Of a stretch of DNA of 64,000 nucleotides, positions 36,925 to 48,289 are shown in pieces. The stretch spans positions 2,127,073 to 2,191,072 of the forward strand of contig NC_040032.1 of assembly GCF_000972845.2 (NCBI RefSeq), in the 5' to 3' direction. The translations under genes were made by a program, and so were the position numbers. The notes beneath the pieces are model-generated. The model searched no databases. It was not told the origin of the DNA and saw only the letters and a program-made list of their open reading frames with translations. Source of the DNA: Larimichthys crocea (Eukaryota; Chordata; Actinopteri; Sciaenidae). The stretch's first letter is position 1. Each line of letters starts with the position of its first letter.

Positions 36925-39900
36925 CTTTACACAGGGAGAGAAGAGAGGTAAATTACTGATCAATGACCACTTCACTAAAACACTGAAGCATTGAAGAGAG
37001 ACATTTTCTAGTTAAATTGGGGTCAACTTGGGCAAATGCAAAAAAAAAAAAAAAAGAAGAAGAAAAAATAGTAAAACATAGTATCTTCAGCCTGCAAAGA
37101 TTTTCTGGCCTCTTGTTATCAGAAACAGCACTGGCATATCATCACCTTTGGAGTTGATCTGGCAGACAGTTATGAAGCAACGTTATGATTCATTTTGAGG
37201 ACTGTTTCTGGCCACCAGGCTAACCTAAATCTAGCATTCACTCTCTTTTAGCTCTGTTTGGTCTCTACCAACTAAATGCTCCACTCTGTTCGTTCCCCAC
37301 TAATGGCGTTTGGTGCTAACAGGCAGTGTACGGTGGATTTTTAGACCTTTTCCGCTGAAAAGAGCTGCCTTGTGTAGCCACAAAAACAACTCTATGTGAG
37401 TGTGAGTGATAAGAGTGAGCCAAAAAAGAGTGAAGCTGCTGCCTGGACAGCTGAACAATGAGGCCAAATTCACTAGAAAGCTGCATAAGGCTGACATGAC
37501 CTGTATATTCAGGTGACAGTATTCCGGAGGTTCATCACTACAAATGACCCCTTTCACATTGTTACATTGTTTTCATGGGAAGCTTTAAAGATATTAAGTA
37601 ACTTACAGCCCACGATCAGAATTTCGAAATCATCAAATCCACGATTCCATGCTTTTAAATTAAGTTTGTCAAAATCATGCACACAATTAAGTTAAATAAT
37701 CTTTAATACCTATAGTAAGATATTCAATTAAAATTACAACAGAGACAACTGAAAATCTTAATAGTCCCTTTAATTAAAAAAAATATTAGTATTACGAATA
37801 TTCCCAAGACAAAATACTCTGCAGCTAACTCCAACTACAGATATATGCACATCTCTTGCACAACAGTGTAATTTTGTGAGATTTATTTTCATGAACATAC
37901 ACATTTAGTGTTGCTGTAATTGGAGATGCAGCCACTCATACATAAATAAAAGTCACCGTCCTGATCTGTTACCTTATTACCTGCATGGAAATGGTGACCA
38001 GGTGAACACTTCTCAGCTCTCTTTGACCTACCAATCTGTGTCGGTTTGTGATTATTTCTATATTTTTAAATGGAGTTTGTTGAACCAAAGTTATTTAGCT
38101 AATAGGGTTAATATAAAAATTGGCTGCAGTTGAGTCATTTATTGACTAACAGTTACATCCCCATTGTTCTGAATGTATAACCTCTGATCTCTCTGAATGT
38201 AGGCCAAAAGCCCAGAAACAGAACAAAGGAAGTTGATTTTCTTTTATTAACTTTTGATTGCTATAATTTGACATTGTCAATCAGCTATTTGTCCAGACAG
38301 TATTGTCTATGAAGTAGTTTGAAGGACCAAACCTGTAGAGACATATATCAAACAGAGTGGTGTGGCTTATGAAGAGGGTTCACTAGGCTAGTAATGGGAG
38401 ACTCCCCACTGGACAGAGATGCATGCACCCACCGGCTTTTCGCATAAGATTCCTGTGACTGCTCATCCATGAAAAGAAAAACTATGCTGTTATTCTCCTG
38501 ACCTGTCCATGTTCACAAACAAGCCTACCACCTCCCACAGAAAAGCTGAGGAAATGGCCGGGCCAGGCCTTATAAGGGAAACAAAGGGAAAGGGAGGGAA
38601 AGAGGATGGAGGGGGGTGTCTGTGCAGTGTGTGGAAATTGGAAGGCCAGAATTAGTGGGAGGTAAAGCTTCAAAGGCAAGAGCACAGCCCCCACATTCTC
38701 ACCAGCTCAGGGGGATGTGGCGCCAGCGAACCAGAGCCAGCTCTGCAGCCCCTCAGCCCTATAGTTTCAGTTTCTCCTACTACAGCACAGACCTGGGTCC
38801 GGTTTCCCAAAAGCTACTCAAACTAACTGGATTTTTGCTTAGTTGTGGTTGAATGCTTAACAGCACTGCAGATCATCAGAGTAATACATGGGGATTTTTG
38901 TAGCCTTAAGGGGCACTGGACCTGAAAAAAAATCTGTTTTGAGTGGTCAGTTATGAATACATGTTGTTCGAGTTATTTGTGAGATTTGAATGTCAGTGTG
39001 TCTAATTAGCTGTACTGCAGCTGCACGTTTACAAAAGTATAATCTACTTGTACAACAACACTATGTGTTGATCTTGTCCCGCTCTGATTCAACTGCTTCA
39101 TCAACGCTCTACAGGGCATGAGCTAAAAAGCTCGAGCATTGCACATAATTAACGAACTGGCGTATTATCAATAGCTAAAATAAATGAGTTCTCAAGTCGT
39201 CTACAAAGTGGCAAAGTTGGCAATCAGTGCTAATGAAAACAGTTTCAGAAATATCACTGATCGTCTGCAACATAATAATTCACAGCCAGGAAAAGATTAT
39301 CTCAGCAGCCCGACTACAGCTGACCCGCTCACAAAAACGATGAGGCTGAATTACACGTCAGATTTTTTTTAAAAGCCGCAAAGTGTCGATGATTTTCAAT
39401 GTATTTATGTGAAACAATACTTTTCATGCTGCGCCAATACCTACTGCTTCCTGTTGTATCAGTAAAATATTAATAATTTGACAAATTAGTGTGATTTTAG
39501 GAAAACACATTACATATGTATTATAGGTGAACAATGTGACAAGCATGTGACTCTGAATACAAATGCTTTTCAGGGTTAAAGTATTTGATAACCAACAGCT
39601 ATCTTATGATTTGTACAAATAACTACCGTAAGATGAGATTTATGTGTTTCATAACCTTTGAAATGAGGACATTTCATCTGAAGAGAGGGAAGAATGGAAG
39701 ACCAGATTTATTTTTGTGATAATTGATTGTATAGATTACTTTATTTTGCTCAGGTTTAGTGTGCTGATTATTATAACTAATAATAAGTATTTGTATTTTA
39801 TTTCTTAATTCAGAACAGGAACTATATTTTATGGTACACCTTGCCTATAATTTGTTTATATTGGCCAAGTGATAAGAAATAAAACCTTGACGTTATGTGT

Positions 39901-41480
39901 CACATTGTTGGTCAGTGTTCAGTTGTCCTACAACTAAAGCAGACATTAAAGTATTAATGTTATATGTGCATATCGCTGTGCGCTTGCCTGTACCTAATTT
40001 AACCTAGTTAAGTCAAGTCAAGAGTTAATGCTAAGAGGAACCAGCGCTATAATACTTGTATGCAGACGGTGATTGTTTTTCATACTCCACATGACCTTAC
40101 CAAAGAAAATAGACCAAACTAGTCTGCGTTTGTGTTTTATATGTTAACAGGTTGCAGCCAAAACTTTAGCGTACCATTTTGTGTAGCAAATGAAAGCAGA
40201 GGCACCTATTTCAGCCTCACACTCGCCCTCCTCTGCCTATCAGTCACACTCTTTCCATCATCATCAACCCTGACCGTGGTGTATAGTCTTTGGCTTATCA
40301 CCAACTTCCAGCGTCATGGCTCTTCACCCATCCCTTCACCACATCATTTACAAAAGAGGTTTATGCCCTCATGTGAACCGTCTCCTAAAACCACAACTGC
40401 CTCTGTGCTGAGAGTCGGTGCCGTACTGCTGAGAGCAGATATTTGGTGTTGTTTTGTCCTTAAAGCATGTTTACTCAATTTCCTGTGATGTTACAGACTT
40501 AATGCTACAGCTCCCGCCTCAGGTCTCTGTGAACTGGCCTGACAGGAGCGCTATAATTACTACTTACATATTAAAGCCTATGAGAGACACATTCTTGCAC
40601 CTCAAGCTGCGTCAGCACAAAAATAGGTATAAATATCAGCTATCCTTCTACTCAGTCCTTCTTGTTCTTTGTTAATCTATCCGCGCACAACATGCTGCAC
40701 AGGATTAGCCGACGGAGATAGAGATCTGGATATAAATGATCCAAATGATCAATACCGTCCAAGAAGTACATGTTTCTCAGATCAACCAATGAGCTCCCAG
40801 CCGTGAACCCGCAACTGGAGCTTCCACAAAAATAATTGGCGGGTTTCTTGTTTGAGTAAATTCAGAAGTGCATTGGGGACAGCAGCTATGTATTGGTGTG
40901 ACTAAGTGAACTGTTTCTTTGACGGCTGATCTGAATCTGTTTGATGATTTCACACTTACACCATAATCAGAGTATTGGACAATTACTCGAGTTTTAACTG
41001 TCAATTAATTGCTCAGCGTAGCCAACAAAATATTGACTGAGCCTGAGGAGGTATAACACAACGCTGATGTGATTCTAAATATTGCTGTTCACACGGTACA
41101 CTTAGTGGAAAAGTGATGTTTGTCACTTTGTGGACACTTTGTCGACGACAGCTGATCTGCCGAACGCACGCACAACGTTTGATGTGACAGAACATACGAG
41201 CATTCATTTCATCTCATCATCTGACAACTTTATAATTGATCTGGGTTAAATGCCGTATAGCTGCTGTGTCAGTGAGCATGTAGAACACATTTTGCAGCAA
41301 ACATTAAAACATTAAACTTCACACACACTGTCGAGACTATGAAATGTTTTTTTATTTATTTATTTATTTGATCTAGATATTCCGGCTCTACAGAGTAACG
41401 TATTGATCCTCTCAGAGAAATTCAGTTTTTGCTTCTTGACCATGAGGTCTGAAAAGAGTTTACACACTGGCCTGCGTCAG
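36925..41480. other. cxxc5 5' flank or first intron, no other gene seen
   Basis: AT-rich, with a few repeat-poor, possibly regulatory stretches (38.5-38.8, 39.1-39.4, 40.5-40.65 kb). GGTTTCCCAAAAGC at about 38801 resembles the end of a common fish repeat. No coding region is supported. Confidence 0.5.
38568..38577. promoter_or_regulatory. Perfect CArG box (SRF-type site)
   Basis: CCTTATAAGG fits the consensus CC(A/T)6GG exactly and is palindromic. It sits in a GC- and purine-rich block that differs from the AT-rich flank. Whether SRF binds here is not shown. Confidence 0.4.

Positions 41481-41484
<4 letters not shown>

Positions 41485-41524
<40 letters not shown>
41485..41524. repeat. (TG)n microsatellite
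   Basis: About 18 TG units; first of a cluster running to 42094. Confidence 0.96.
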
Positions 41525-41526
<2 letters not shown>

Positions 41527-41615
41527 TGTTTGTTAATAGCGAATCATCTGCATGAAACTTGCAGCTCAGTATCAATGACTTGACAGACAGATGAGAATAT
41601 CAATATCACTGTCTC

Positions 41616-41638
41616 TGTGTGTGTGTGTGTGTGTGTGC
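41616..41638. repeat. (TG)n microsatellite
   Basis: Eleven TG units, abutting the dispersed repeat that follows. Confidence 0.93.
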
Positions 41639-41765
41639 TAAATATGAAACTACAGCCAGGAGACATAAGCTTATCTTAGCATTAGTATAAAGACTGAAAA
41701 GAGTGGAAGCTATCAGCCTGTGCCTCTCTACCAACAGCTCTGAAGCTCATTCATTCATTTAGATC
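41638..41765 (-). repeat. Dispersed fish repeat family B, copy in reverse
   Basis: AATATGAAACTACAGCCAGG, TAGCATTAGTATAAAGACTG and CTCTGAAGCTCATTC give, on the minus strand, the same order as the plus-strand copy at 48290-48625 (GTGAGCTTTACCGGTG, GATGCTAAGCTATGCTATCC). A widespread fish repeat by recall. Confidence 0.55.
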
Positions 41766-41774
41766 GGGCCCGTG

Positions 41775-41776
<2 letters not shown>

Positions 41777-41817
<41 letters not shown>
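41777..41817. repeat. (TG)n microsatellite
   Basis: About 20 TG units, facing the CA run at 41856-41878. Confidence 0.96.
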
Positions 41818-41855
41818 TTACTCTTTCAGTGAGAGTTCTTGGATTATTTTAACAA

Positions 41856-41878
41856 ACACACACACACACACACACACT
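41856..41878. repeat. (CA)n microsatellite
   Basis: About 11 CA units, in inverted relation to the preceding TG run with a 38-base spacer. Confidence 0.94.
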
Positions 41879-42027
41879 GCTCTGCTGTTTAAATCACACA
41901 TCAAGTGTCACGTGCCTTCAGGCAACTCTTCAATAAGTTTCCTTCGCTGACGTCACTGCATGCGCAGGTCCCAGGTAATCCGAGTCAGCTCTTTAACAGT
42001 GGCGGTAAAAAAAATAAAAATAAATAA

Positions 42028-42056
42028 ATTATATATATATATTATATATATATATC

Positions 42057-42091
<35 letters not shown>

Positions 42092-42094
42092 TAT
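42028..42094. repeat. (TA)n microsatellite
   Basis: About 67 bases of AT alternation with a few slips. It marks the sharp edge between AT-rich DNA and the CpG-rich block. Confidence 0.95.
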
Positions 42095-42188
42095 GTTGTG
42101 TTTGATTTCCGGTAGGGTTTGATCAGCCGTGAAGTTTGGAGCAGCTGCAGAGATGCGAGAACACTTAATGCATTAGAGTCCAGCCGAT

Positions 42189-42219
42189 GCACCACCACCA
42201 CCACCACCATCACCACCAC
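42189..42219. repeat. (CAC)n triplet repeat
   Basis: About ten CAC-like units with CAT and ACG interruptions; reads as Gly/Val-rich or His-rich in short frames, none supported. Confidence 0.85.
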
Positions 42220-42843
42220 GACCAGCACCCCCACCCATCCCCTATTTGCGGACTCTGTACTCGTCTACGGTGAGCAGCTTCACATTGTCTATTCCTCCCA
42301 CCTCCTGTCGACTGACGCACAAAACGCAGAGGGGACTCAAACAGTCTGGTGACAAGAATCCCACGGAAGGCTCCGTCCAAACGTGCGTCTGCGTCTTTTT
42401 TTTCTCTCCCTCTCTCTCTCTTCCGTGCGCACACACACAAAAAAAAAGTTCGGAGAAAAACAACCGCGTTCATTCTGAGAGCGCGAATGATTATTGGCAA
42501 ACATATGGAGCGTTTGGAGCTGCGGACACAGTGTGTGTGCAATGCGCGCATGTGTGTGTGTGTGCGTGTGTGTGTGTGAATCTCCCGGTGTGAGAGCTGG
42601 TGTACCTGCAACTTTCTCGTGATGGCAGAAAAACAAGTGAGGAATAAAGAAACGATCCTCGCTCCGCTGCGCGGTGATTTATTTTAGTTTGCGCTCGAGG
42701 ATTCAATCAAAGTTTTTGAGCGAACGATCCGCTCCGGTGCGCGCTCATCCTTTTCATAACTGAAAGAGTCAAGTTAGTGCGCATCATTAACAGCTGATCC
42801 ACAACAAACCGATCCGGATCAGCCCCCGACGGAGACTTCTCTA

Positions 42844-42868
42844 ACACACACACACACACACACACAGA
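42844..42868. repeat. (CA)n microsatellite
   Basis: About 11 CA units followed by GA units. Confidence 0.92.
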
Positions 42869-43191
42869 GAGAGATAGAGAAAGGTGACGATTGTTGTTGG
42901 AGAAAAAATAAAAACTCCCTTCAGCACCATCACACACCAATCACGGGTTAGCTAATCGAACCTTTTGTTATTGTTTTTTGAGTATCAGCAGATCAGAAGA
43001 GCTCTTTTGTCTCGGCTCAGTGATCTGTGAGCTCGGTGGTCTATCTGCGGAACCAGCATATGGTCTGCAGTCGCACATTTGAGGATATTAGAGAAGAGCC
43101 CCGGCTCCCCCCTCGCTACAACTTGATCCTATAAGAGGATGACATCCCAACTTTTCAGCAGACTTCTACAAAGTATGACCCCCCCCCCCAC

Positions 43192-43214
43192 AACACACAC
43201 ACACACACACACAC
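43192..43214. repeat. (CA)n microsatellite
   Basis: About 11 CA units directly after a run of ten C. Confidence 0.9.
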
Positions 43215-43804
43215 GCACATCATCACCCCCACCCACCCCACCACCTCCTCCCTCCCCTTCCATGTATCTGCATATTTGCAAACACGGGCCCATTTTATTC
43301 GCACCTACCAAAGCAGATCCGAGCAGAGGGGAGGGCTCCCACAGTCCGAACGGTCCGTCTCTCAGCCTGCCGTGCAGAATGGTGACCAAAAAAAAAAGGG
43401 CAGGGGGGGGGAAAAAAGCTTATTCTCCGAGAACACAGTCCTACTGAGTGTCTGCCTGTTAGTGACAAATGTGAAAAGAAAAAAAAAATATTCACCGGCA
43501 GTTCTTTTGGGGAAAAAGCGTACTTTCTCTGAGGCTGAACGCGTGGGTTCCCCCAGCTTTCTCGGTCCTTGCAATTCCACCTCTACATCCCCGCTTGCAG
43601 AGAGGAACATGCAAACACATTTCATAGATTTTTGGAGCTTCGCGGAAAAACCGAACTGGACTTCTTGTGCGGCGCGCGCGCTTTCAGCTCAGGCAATAAT
43701 GAAGCGCGAGAGGGCCGAGAGGGTTCACGGTGTCCAAGGTGCATGATGGGAGAAGAGCTGTTTGTGGACTCAATGAAAAATCTGTCTGCGATGATGCTGG
43801 AGCT

Positions 43805-44310
43805 GACTCCAGAAGCATATATGTAACAACTATAAATATGCCTCAGTATTATATATTATATAGCTGGTCCGAGTCCAGAAGTGATTAAAAACATTGTTTA
43901 TACATTGTATAATTATCTATATATCCACATATATAGGGCTCAATATAGAGCTATATTTTATGGATGATCAGACTCCAAAGGTACATATATAACAACTATA
44001 AATATGCCTCAAGATCATGTATTATATAGATGATCAGAGTCCATAAGTGATTCAAAATTCAAAACAGTCTTTGTATAAACATTATCTATGCAATGTTTAT
44101 GAAAACATTGTATATACATCGTATAAACATGATAAACTAAACATTATCTATATACCCAATATATACTCCTCAATATATAGATATAGATATATAGATAATC
44201 AGAGTCCATAAGTGATTCAAAACATTCTTTGTATAAACATTAATTATACAATATAATATCAATATATCATAGATCATAATATATGATCCAGAAAAGTGAT
44301 TTAAAAAAGA
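43805..44310. repeat. AT-rich imperfect tandem repeat, about 3 units
   Basis: The phrase GA(C/G)TCCA starts units at 43805, 43971 and 44202. Units 1 and 2 share AACAACTATAAATATGCCTC, then TATTATATAG and GA(A)GTGATT-type blocks. Units 2 and 3 share AGAGTCCATAAGTGATTC and TCTTTGTATAAACATTA. Each also carries short TATA/CATATATA stretches. Unit spacing is about 165-230 bases, so the array has indels. It abuts the CpG-rich block. No coding capacity. Confidence 0.75.
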
Positions 44311-44664
44311 AATAAATATATACATGAACTCATTCACCCATCAGTCTATTGTGGAGAACAGAGGTTATGAACTATATACAAGGCCGACTGAAAGCAGTCT
44401 CATCCCCGGCTGCTCCTCCTCTCCCTCAGCCCGAGAGTCCACTCCACCTCTTTCGACTGACCTGTCTGCTGGCAGGCGGCCAACCCAAGTGTGTGGAAAT
44501 GACACCGCCAGGGCGGCAGAGATTTTCCTTCATTTCTCTCCTTCCCGATCGCAGACTGGCTGACATTGGCTAGAAAGTGGAGCAGCTCGTCAGGGACAAT
44601 CAATGCGAATCGATCGAGCTGTGCGGTTGAGGCTCCAGAGCTGGAAAATATCGCGGCAGCTGAA

Positions 44665-44711
44665 GAGAGGGAGAGAGAGAGAGAGAGTGTGAGAGAGACA
44701 GAAAGAGGAGG
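44665..44711. repeat. (GA)n purine tract
   Basis: GA units with GTGT and ACAG interruptions. Confidence 0.9.
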
Positions 44712-44829
44712 GGGTGATCAACCAACTCTGTCAGTAGCCAGCCAACCTCCCTACAAACAAATATGCTCTGGCTCTCATAAAAATGACACTCACTTAGTAA
44801 ATACTAAAGTTAAAATCCACCCAAATGTG

Positions 44830-46015
44830 TGATTACGCACGGGATTTCTGTTCCAAACGGCAAAGAGATCCACCCAAACACGTTCATATATTTGACTCAG
44901 TCACATAAATGACTTCTAACAAATTTAAAATAAATCAGCTAGTGGACATAAGGCTGGAGCACCCACGTGTTTTTGCAGTTGTCATGAATACTGGAAAGTC
45001 GTGAAATTTCACCATTTTCTTAAAGCTGGAAAAAAGCTGGTTGGAATATCTCACATGAGGTTAATGACTGTACTCTTCCTGAATAATTAAGCATAGCACT
45101 ATTAAAGATAAAATTCAGTACAACACATCATCTATAATCATGATTTTCAAGTTATTATGCATTGTGGATTATCTTTATTTGGCAAAATACTTCAAATTCC
45201 TCCTGAAATATTGAGAAAGCATCCTTTTTCTGCCCCAAAATGTAAGAAAATGTCTTCAGAGGACAGTTATTTTCAACACCAAGGAATAATGTTCTGTAAC
45301 TTTCATCCCATCAGTCAGTATGGAAGAGTGGGTGCGTCCATTGAAATCACAAGTGTCTCATTATGGAGCGTAACTCCTTAGTTACACAGTTATTGTTTAA
45401 AATCCAGATTAAATCCTCGGATACGTTTGGTAAATCTACATGGGTTACTCTGACACCTCATGGAGCCTCCAGCAAAATGAAAAAATGGGAAGATGTCATT
45501 TTCATTATAAGCTTCATCATAACATATTCAACATCTATTTTCTCACACCTGTTGCACTGTACATGGAAAAACATTTGTAATATATATATGTGTGTGTATA
45601 TATATGGCTAACAACAACAACAGAAGATATTGGACCAATAAAGCAAAACTTTTAGCAGAAAATATCTTTTTTTTTTTTTTTTTTAATCAAGCAGCTACTC
45701 TCTGTCCATGTTCACACCTGTGTTGGATTCTTTTATCCCTTCCGTCGCAGACTTTTCAAACAGACTAATCAAAATAAGTAGCGTGGTTTGGGGTGTGAAT
45801 TTGATCTAACGGTACACTTGAAAGTGAAAATTGAAAGTTGAAAAATATGATACTGCACAGTTTTTCTTCAGCACAGTGGACAGAATGTTCACATTGTATC
45901 TGCAAAACCTTCACTTCTCCTAACCATCCTGTTTCCAGATGTACATGCATGAAGGATGATTCACAAACACAATGACATTTTGACCAGATGATGACATGGG
46001 ATGAAAAGTACTAGG
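44830..46015. other. Intergenic, no gene seen
   Basis: AT-rich DNA with a TA/TG patch (45580-45606) and poly(T) at 45668-45684. No recognisable gene. Confidence 0.5.
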
Positions 46016-46019
46016 ATCA

Positions 46020-46150
46020 CCAGTGTTGTCACAGTTTAATATGAAGAGGACATCAATGTGTGTACCAAATCTAATGGCATTCCATTCAGTAATTGTTGAG
46101 ACATTTCACACAAAACCACAAATATCAACCTCATGGTGGCGCTAGAGCAA
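46020..46150 (+). repeat. Dispersed fish repeat
   Basis: GTACCAAATCTAATGGCATT, CCATTCAGTAATTGTTGAGA and CATGGTGGCGCTAGAG match the pattern of an interspersed repeat widespread in teleosts. From recall; no second copy here. Confidence 0.45.
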
Positions 46151-46229
46151 CGATCAGGGGTGCAATAGAGTTATCAGGTTACATTATCTGGCACAGATAG
46201 ATGCATGTACACATGCATACACTGTAATA

Positions 46230-46600
46230 TTTAAGGACATCTTTTACTGTCTTTTACTGTCATGGTTTTCACTATAAAATCTACAGACATTTTAAAATCT
46301 AAAAGGCCAATCCTATTACCGTAATATTAGAAAAGGTTATACCTTATTTATTACAGTAAAATTCTGCAAACCACAACCACGCTGCCAATTTAATAATTTT
46401 TATTTAGATGGCATTCTAAGGGAATTTATACAAAATAAAGTAGTATTTTATACTAGAGACTGTTAATTATAGGGTAAAACACTGCAATATTTAATGCTAT
46501 ATTTAATTATGTTAGATAAAGTTATTCTGTATTTATTACAGTAAGATTCTGGCCATGGCAGCTGCCAGTTTTTTACCCTAAAGACAACAGTTTTGTTGTT
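46230..46600. repeat. Degenerate repeat with ACAGTAA/CTGCCA units
   Basis: Two related blocks occur: TTATTTATTACAGTAAAATTC followed by CACGCTGCCAA (about 46343-46390), and TATTTATTACAGTAAGATTC followed by GCAGCTGCCAG (about 46531-46570). ACTGTCTTTTACTGTCATGG precedes them. This resembles a common fish DNA repeat, uncertain class. Confidence 0.4.
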
Positions 46601-46887
46601 GTTGTTTTTTAATAATGCATCTTAGGCAATAATAATAAACTTTACACCACAAAGATGAACATTTTTCCCACAAATAACATTTGTGAAAACGTATGAAGAC
46701 TTATAGACTGCAGAGCAAAACCAACAAGCTACATGAAAATGTTGACGTGTTGTTTGGCAACGGTGCAGTCCCAGTTCATCTGCCGAACTATTTGTATTGG
46801 CACAGCCGAATAAACGATTAAATAAACAAACACATCATAATCTGTCTCATTACTGTTAACTGAATGGCATCTGTAGAATTGTTGTAA

Positions 46888-47005
46888 AGAAGCAATGATG
46901 TTATATGATGTTGTACTGAATATCAGCACGGCTGTTATTATCTTCGACGAAATCACAGCCGTGCTGATATTCAGTACAAGATTCCTGATCATGTGATATT
47001 GCTTA
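46888..47005. mobile_element. Foldback element with 25-bp perfect stem
   Basis: Bases 46911-46935 (TTGTACTGAATATCAGCACG plus GCTGT) are exactly complementary to 46955-46979. The 19-base loop contains the small palindrome TTCGACGAA. The arms continue imperfectly outward: AAGCAATGATGTTATATGATG on the left against the reverse complement of CATGTGATATTGCTT on the right. A small MITE or other foldback DNA is likely. Its strand is undefined and no target duplication was fixed. Confidence 0.7.
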
Positions 47006-47014
47006 AGTATATTA

Positions 47015-47080
47015 TATTCATTCATTCATTTTACATAACCACTTATCCTGGGTTGTGGAGTGCTGGAACCATCCACCAAG
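47015..47080 (-). mobile_element. SINE/LINE 3'-tail fragment, inverted
   Basis: ATTCATTCATTCATTTTACA, then ACCACTTATCCTGGGTTGTG and GAGTGCTGGAACC, is the reverse complement of the fish tail seen at 7722-7816 (GCTCCAGC, GTGACCCTG, GGATAAGTGGTTA, tetranucleotide tail). It lies directly beside the foldback element. Confidence 0.6.
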
Positions 47081-47089
47081 TACCATGTA

Positions 47090-48280
47090 CGTGGTTCCAT
47101 GTGCCATGTCAATGCTTTTGTTTTTCCTTTAACTATATATTTTTTATTCTGGTGACATTAATAGAGTTTTACTTTTCTTTCCGTATGTTTCCATTCAGGG
47201 CTGTAGACTACCTCACTGTAATTATAGTCAGATGAAATGATATAACACAAATGGGAATCATTTTTCCTTCATAAAATCCACCCTGAAACACATTCCTTTT
47301 CTCTTTTGTAGCGTTCTGCGTGTCCTCTCTTTTGACCTTCTAAAGTCCTCTATCTCTGGCTATGAAGCAGAGGAATATTACAATGTAGTCTGCAATCATA
47401 CGTGTCTTTCATAGGTTGAAAAGAGGGTCAAAGAGAAAAAGCATGAGAGAGAGGAGAGTCATGCATGGATAGATGGGTAGGAGGACGCAGCAAGCTGTGA
47501 CTCTTGGACATGTTCTGGTGGGTGCACTGAACCCCGGAGGCTGCAGCCACACTCAGCTCTTTGTTGTTTTCGTTCTGCACAGGGAGGCAGGGTACTTTCC
47601 TGAGCTGAGGAGGAGGATTAGCGTTGCATGGCCTCCATCCCCAGCTGCACACATGACCAACACCATAGGAAAACCCCTGAAGACAGCCCAAAAAGAGGTA
47701 CGTAAGGGACGACGGGAGCAGGGCGAGACATGAACACCAGCTTTCTCCAATAGAGAGACATGTTGCAAAACCTGTAAACTCTCCAAATGATCAGTGTAAC
47801 GCACTTTCAACATCCCCTTTATTTTGGAATGGCTGGCGTCTTCCTTTGCCAGTTGTTTCTACAGTGTCTCTCCCAGCTTACAAATGTTCCTCTTTTCTTT
47901 CATTGTTTAACAGCACAAACACAGAGACATTCATTCCTTAACCAGTAACCTGTGTCTGCATCAAAACACATCATCAGGCCACCCTAACATTAGGCTTATG
48001 CATCTATCTATGAAATTATGATAAGAAAAAAAATATGATTTAACCTTTGTTGTCTTGTCTCCTTTGACATTTTCTAAATGAATCCATGTGATCCAAAAGA
48101 CGTGTGTGAAAACATGACATCTACTGTACTGGCAACAATCAAGGTCCTCGCTCTCTAATTGGCTGGTTTTTGGTGCCAGGTGATGTCACTTCCCATAGAA
48201 TACCACAGATCATCTGTCACCGTGCTTTACCAGCTGTTAGAGCAAACGTGTTCCAGTTGCTGTTTCTTTTCACAAACTCC
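47090..48280. other. Intergenic, no gene seen
   Basis: Mixed composition. Overlapping short frames on both strands at 47428-47813 give no recognisable protein. Confidence 0.5.
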
Positions 48281-48289
48281 AGGAAGTGA

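Larger units (their letters stand above)
42100..43760. promoter_or_regulatory. CpG-rich block, candidate promoter or first exon of cxxc5
   Basis: CpG dinucleotides are much denser here than elsewhere, e.g. CGGCGCGCGCGC at about 43671, GCGCGAATGAT at 42480, GCTCCGCTGCGCGG at about 42662, and GGTGCGCGCTCATC at about 42736. It lies 5.4-7 kb upstream of the cxxc5 coding exon, on the correct side for a non-coding first exon on the minus strand. It also contains a CAC triplet run (42189-42219) and short CA/TG tracts. I could not fix a transcription start or donor site. A plus-strand non-coding transcript is equally possible. Confidence 0.5.

Noticed and set aside
35862..36959. Long plus-strand open frames of 203, 160 and 82 codons
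   Set aside because: They lie opposite the GC-rich cxxc5 coding exon and leader. The minus-strand frame matches CXXC5 throughout, so these are antisense shadows.
42210..43746. Several open frames of 70-156 codons on both strands in the CpG-rich block
   Set aside because: Overlapping frames on both strands reflect few stop codons in GC-rich DNA; no domain, and composition is full of simple repeats.
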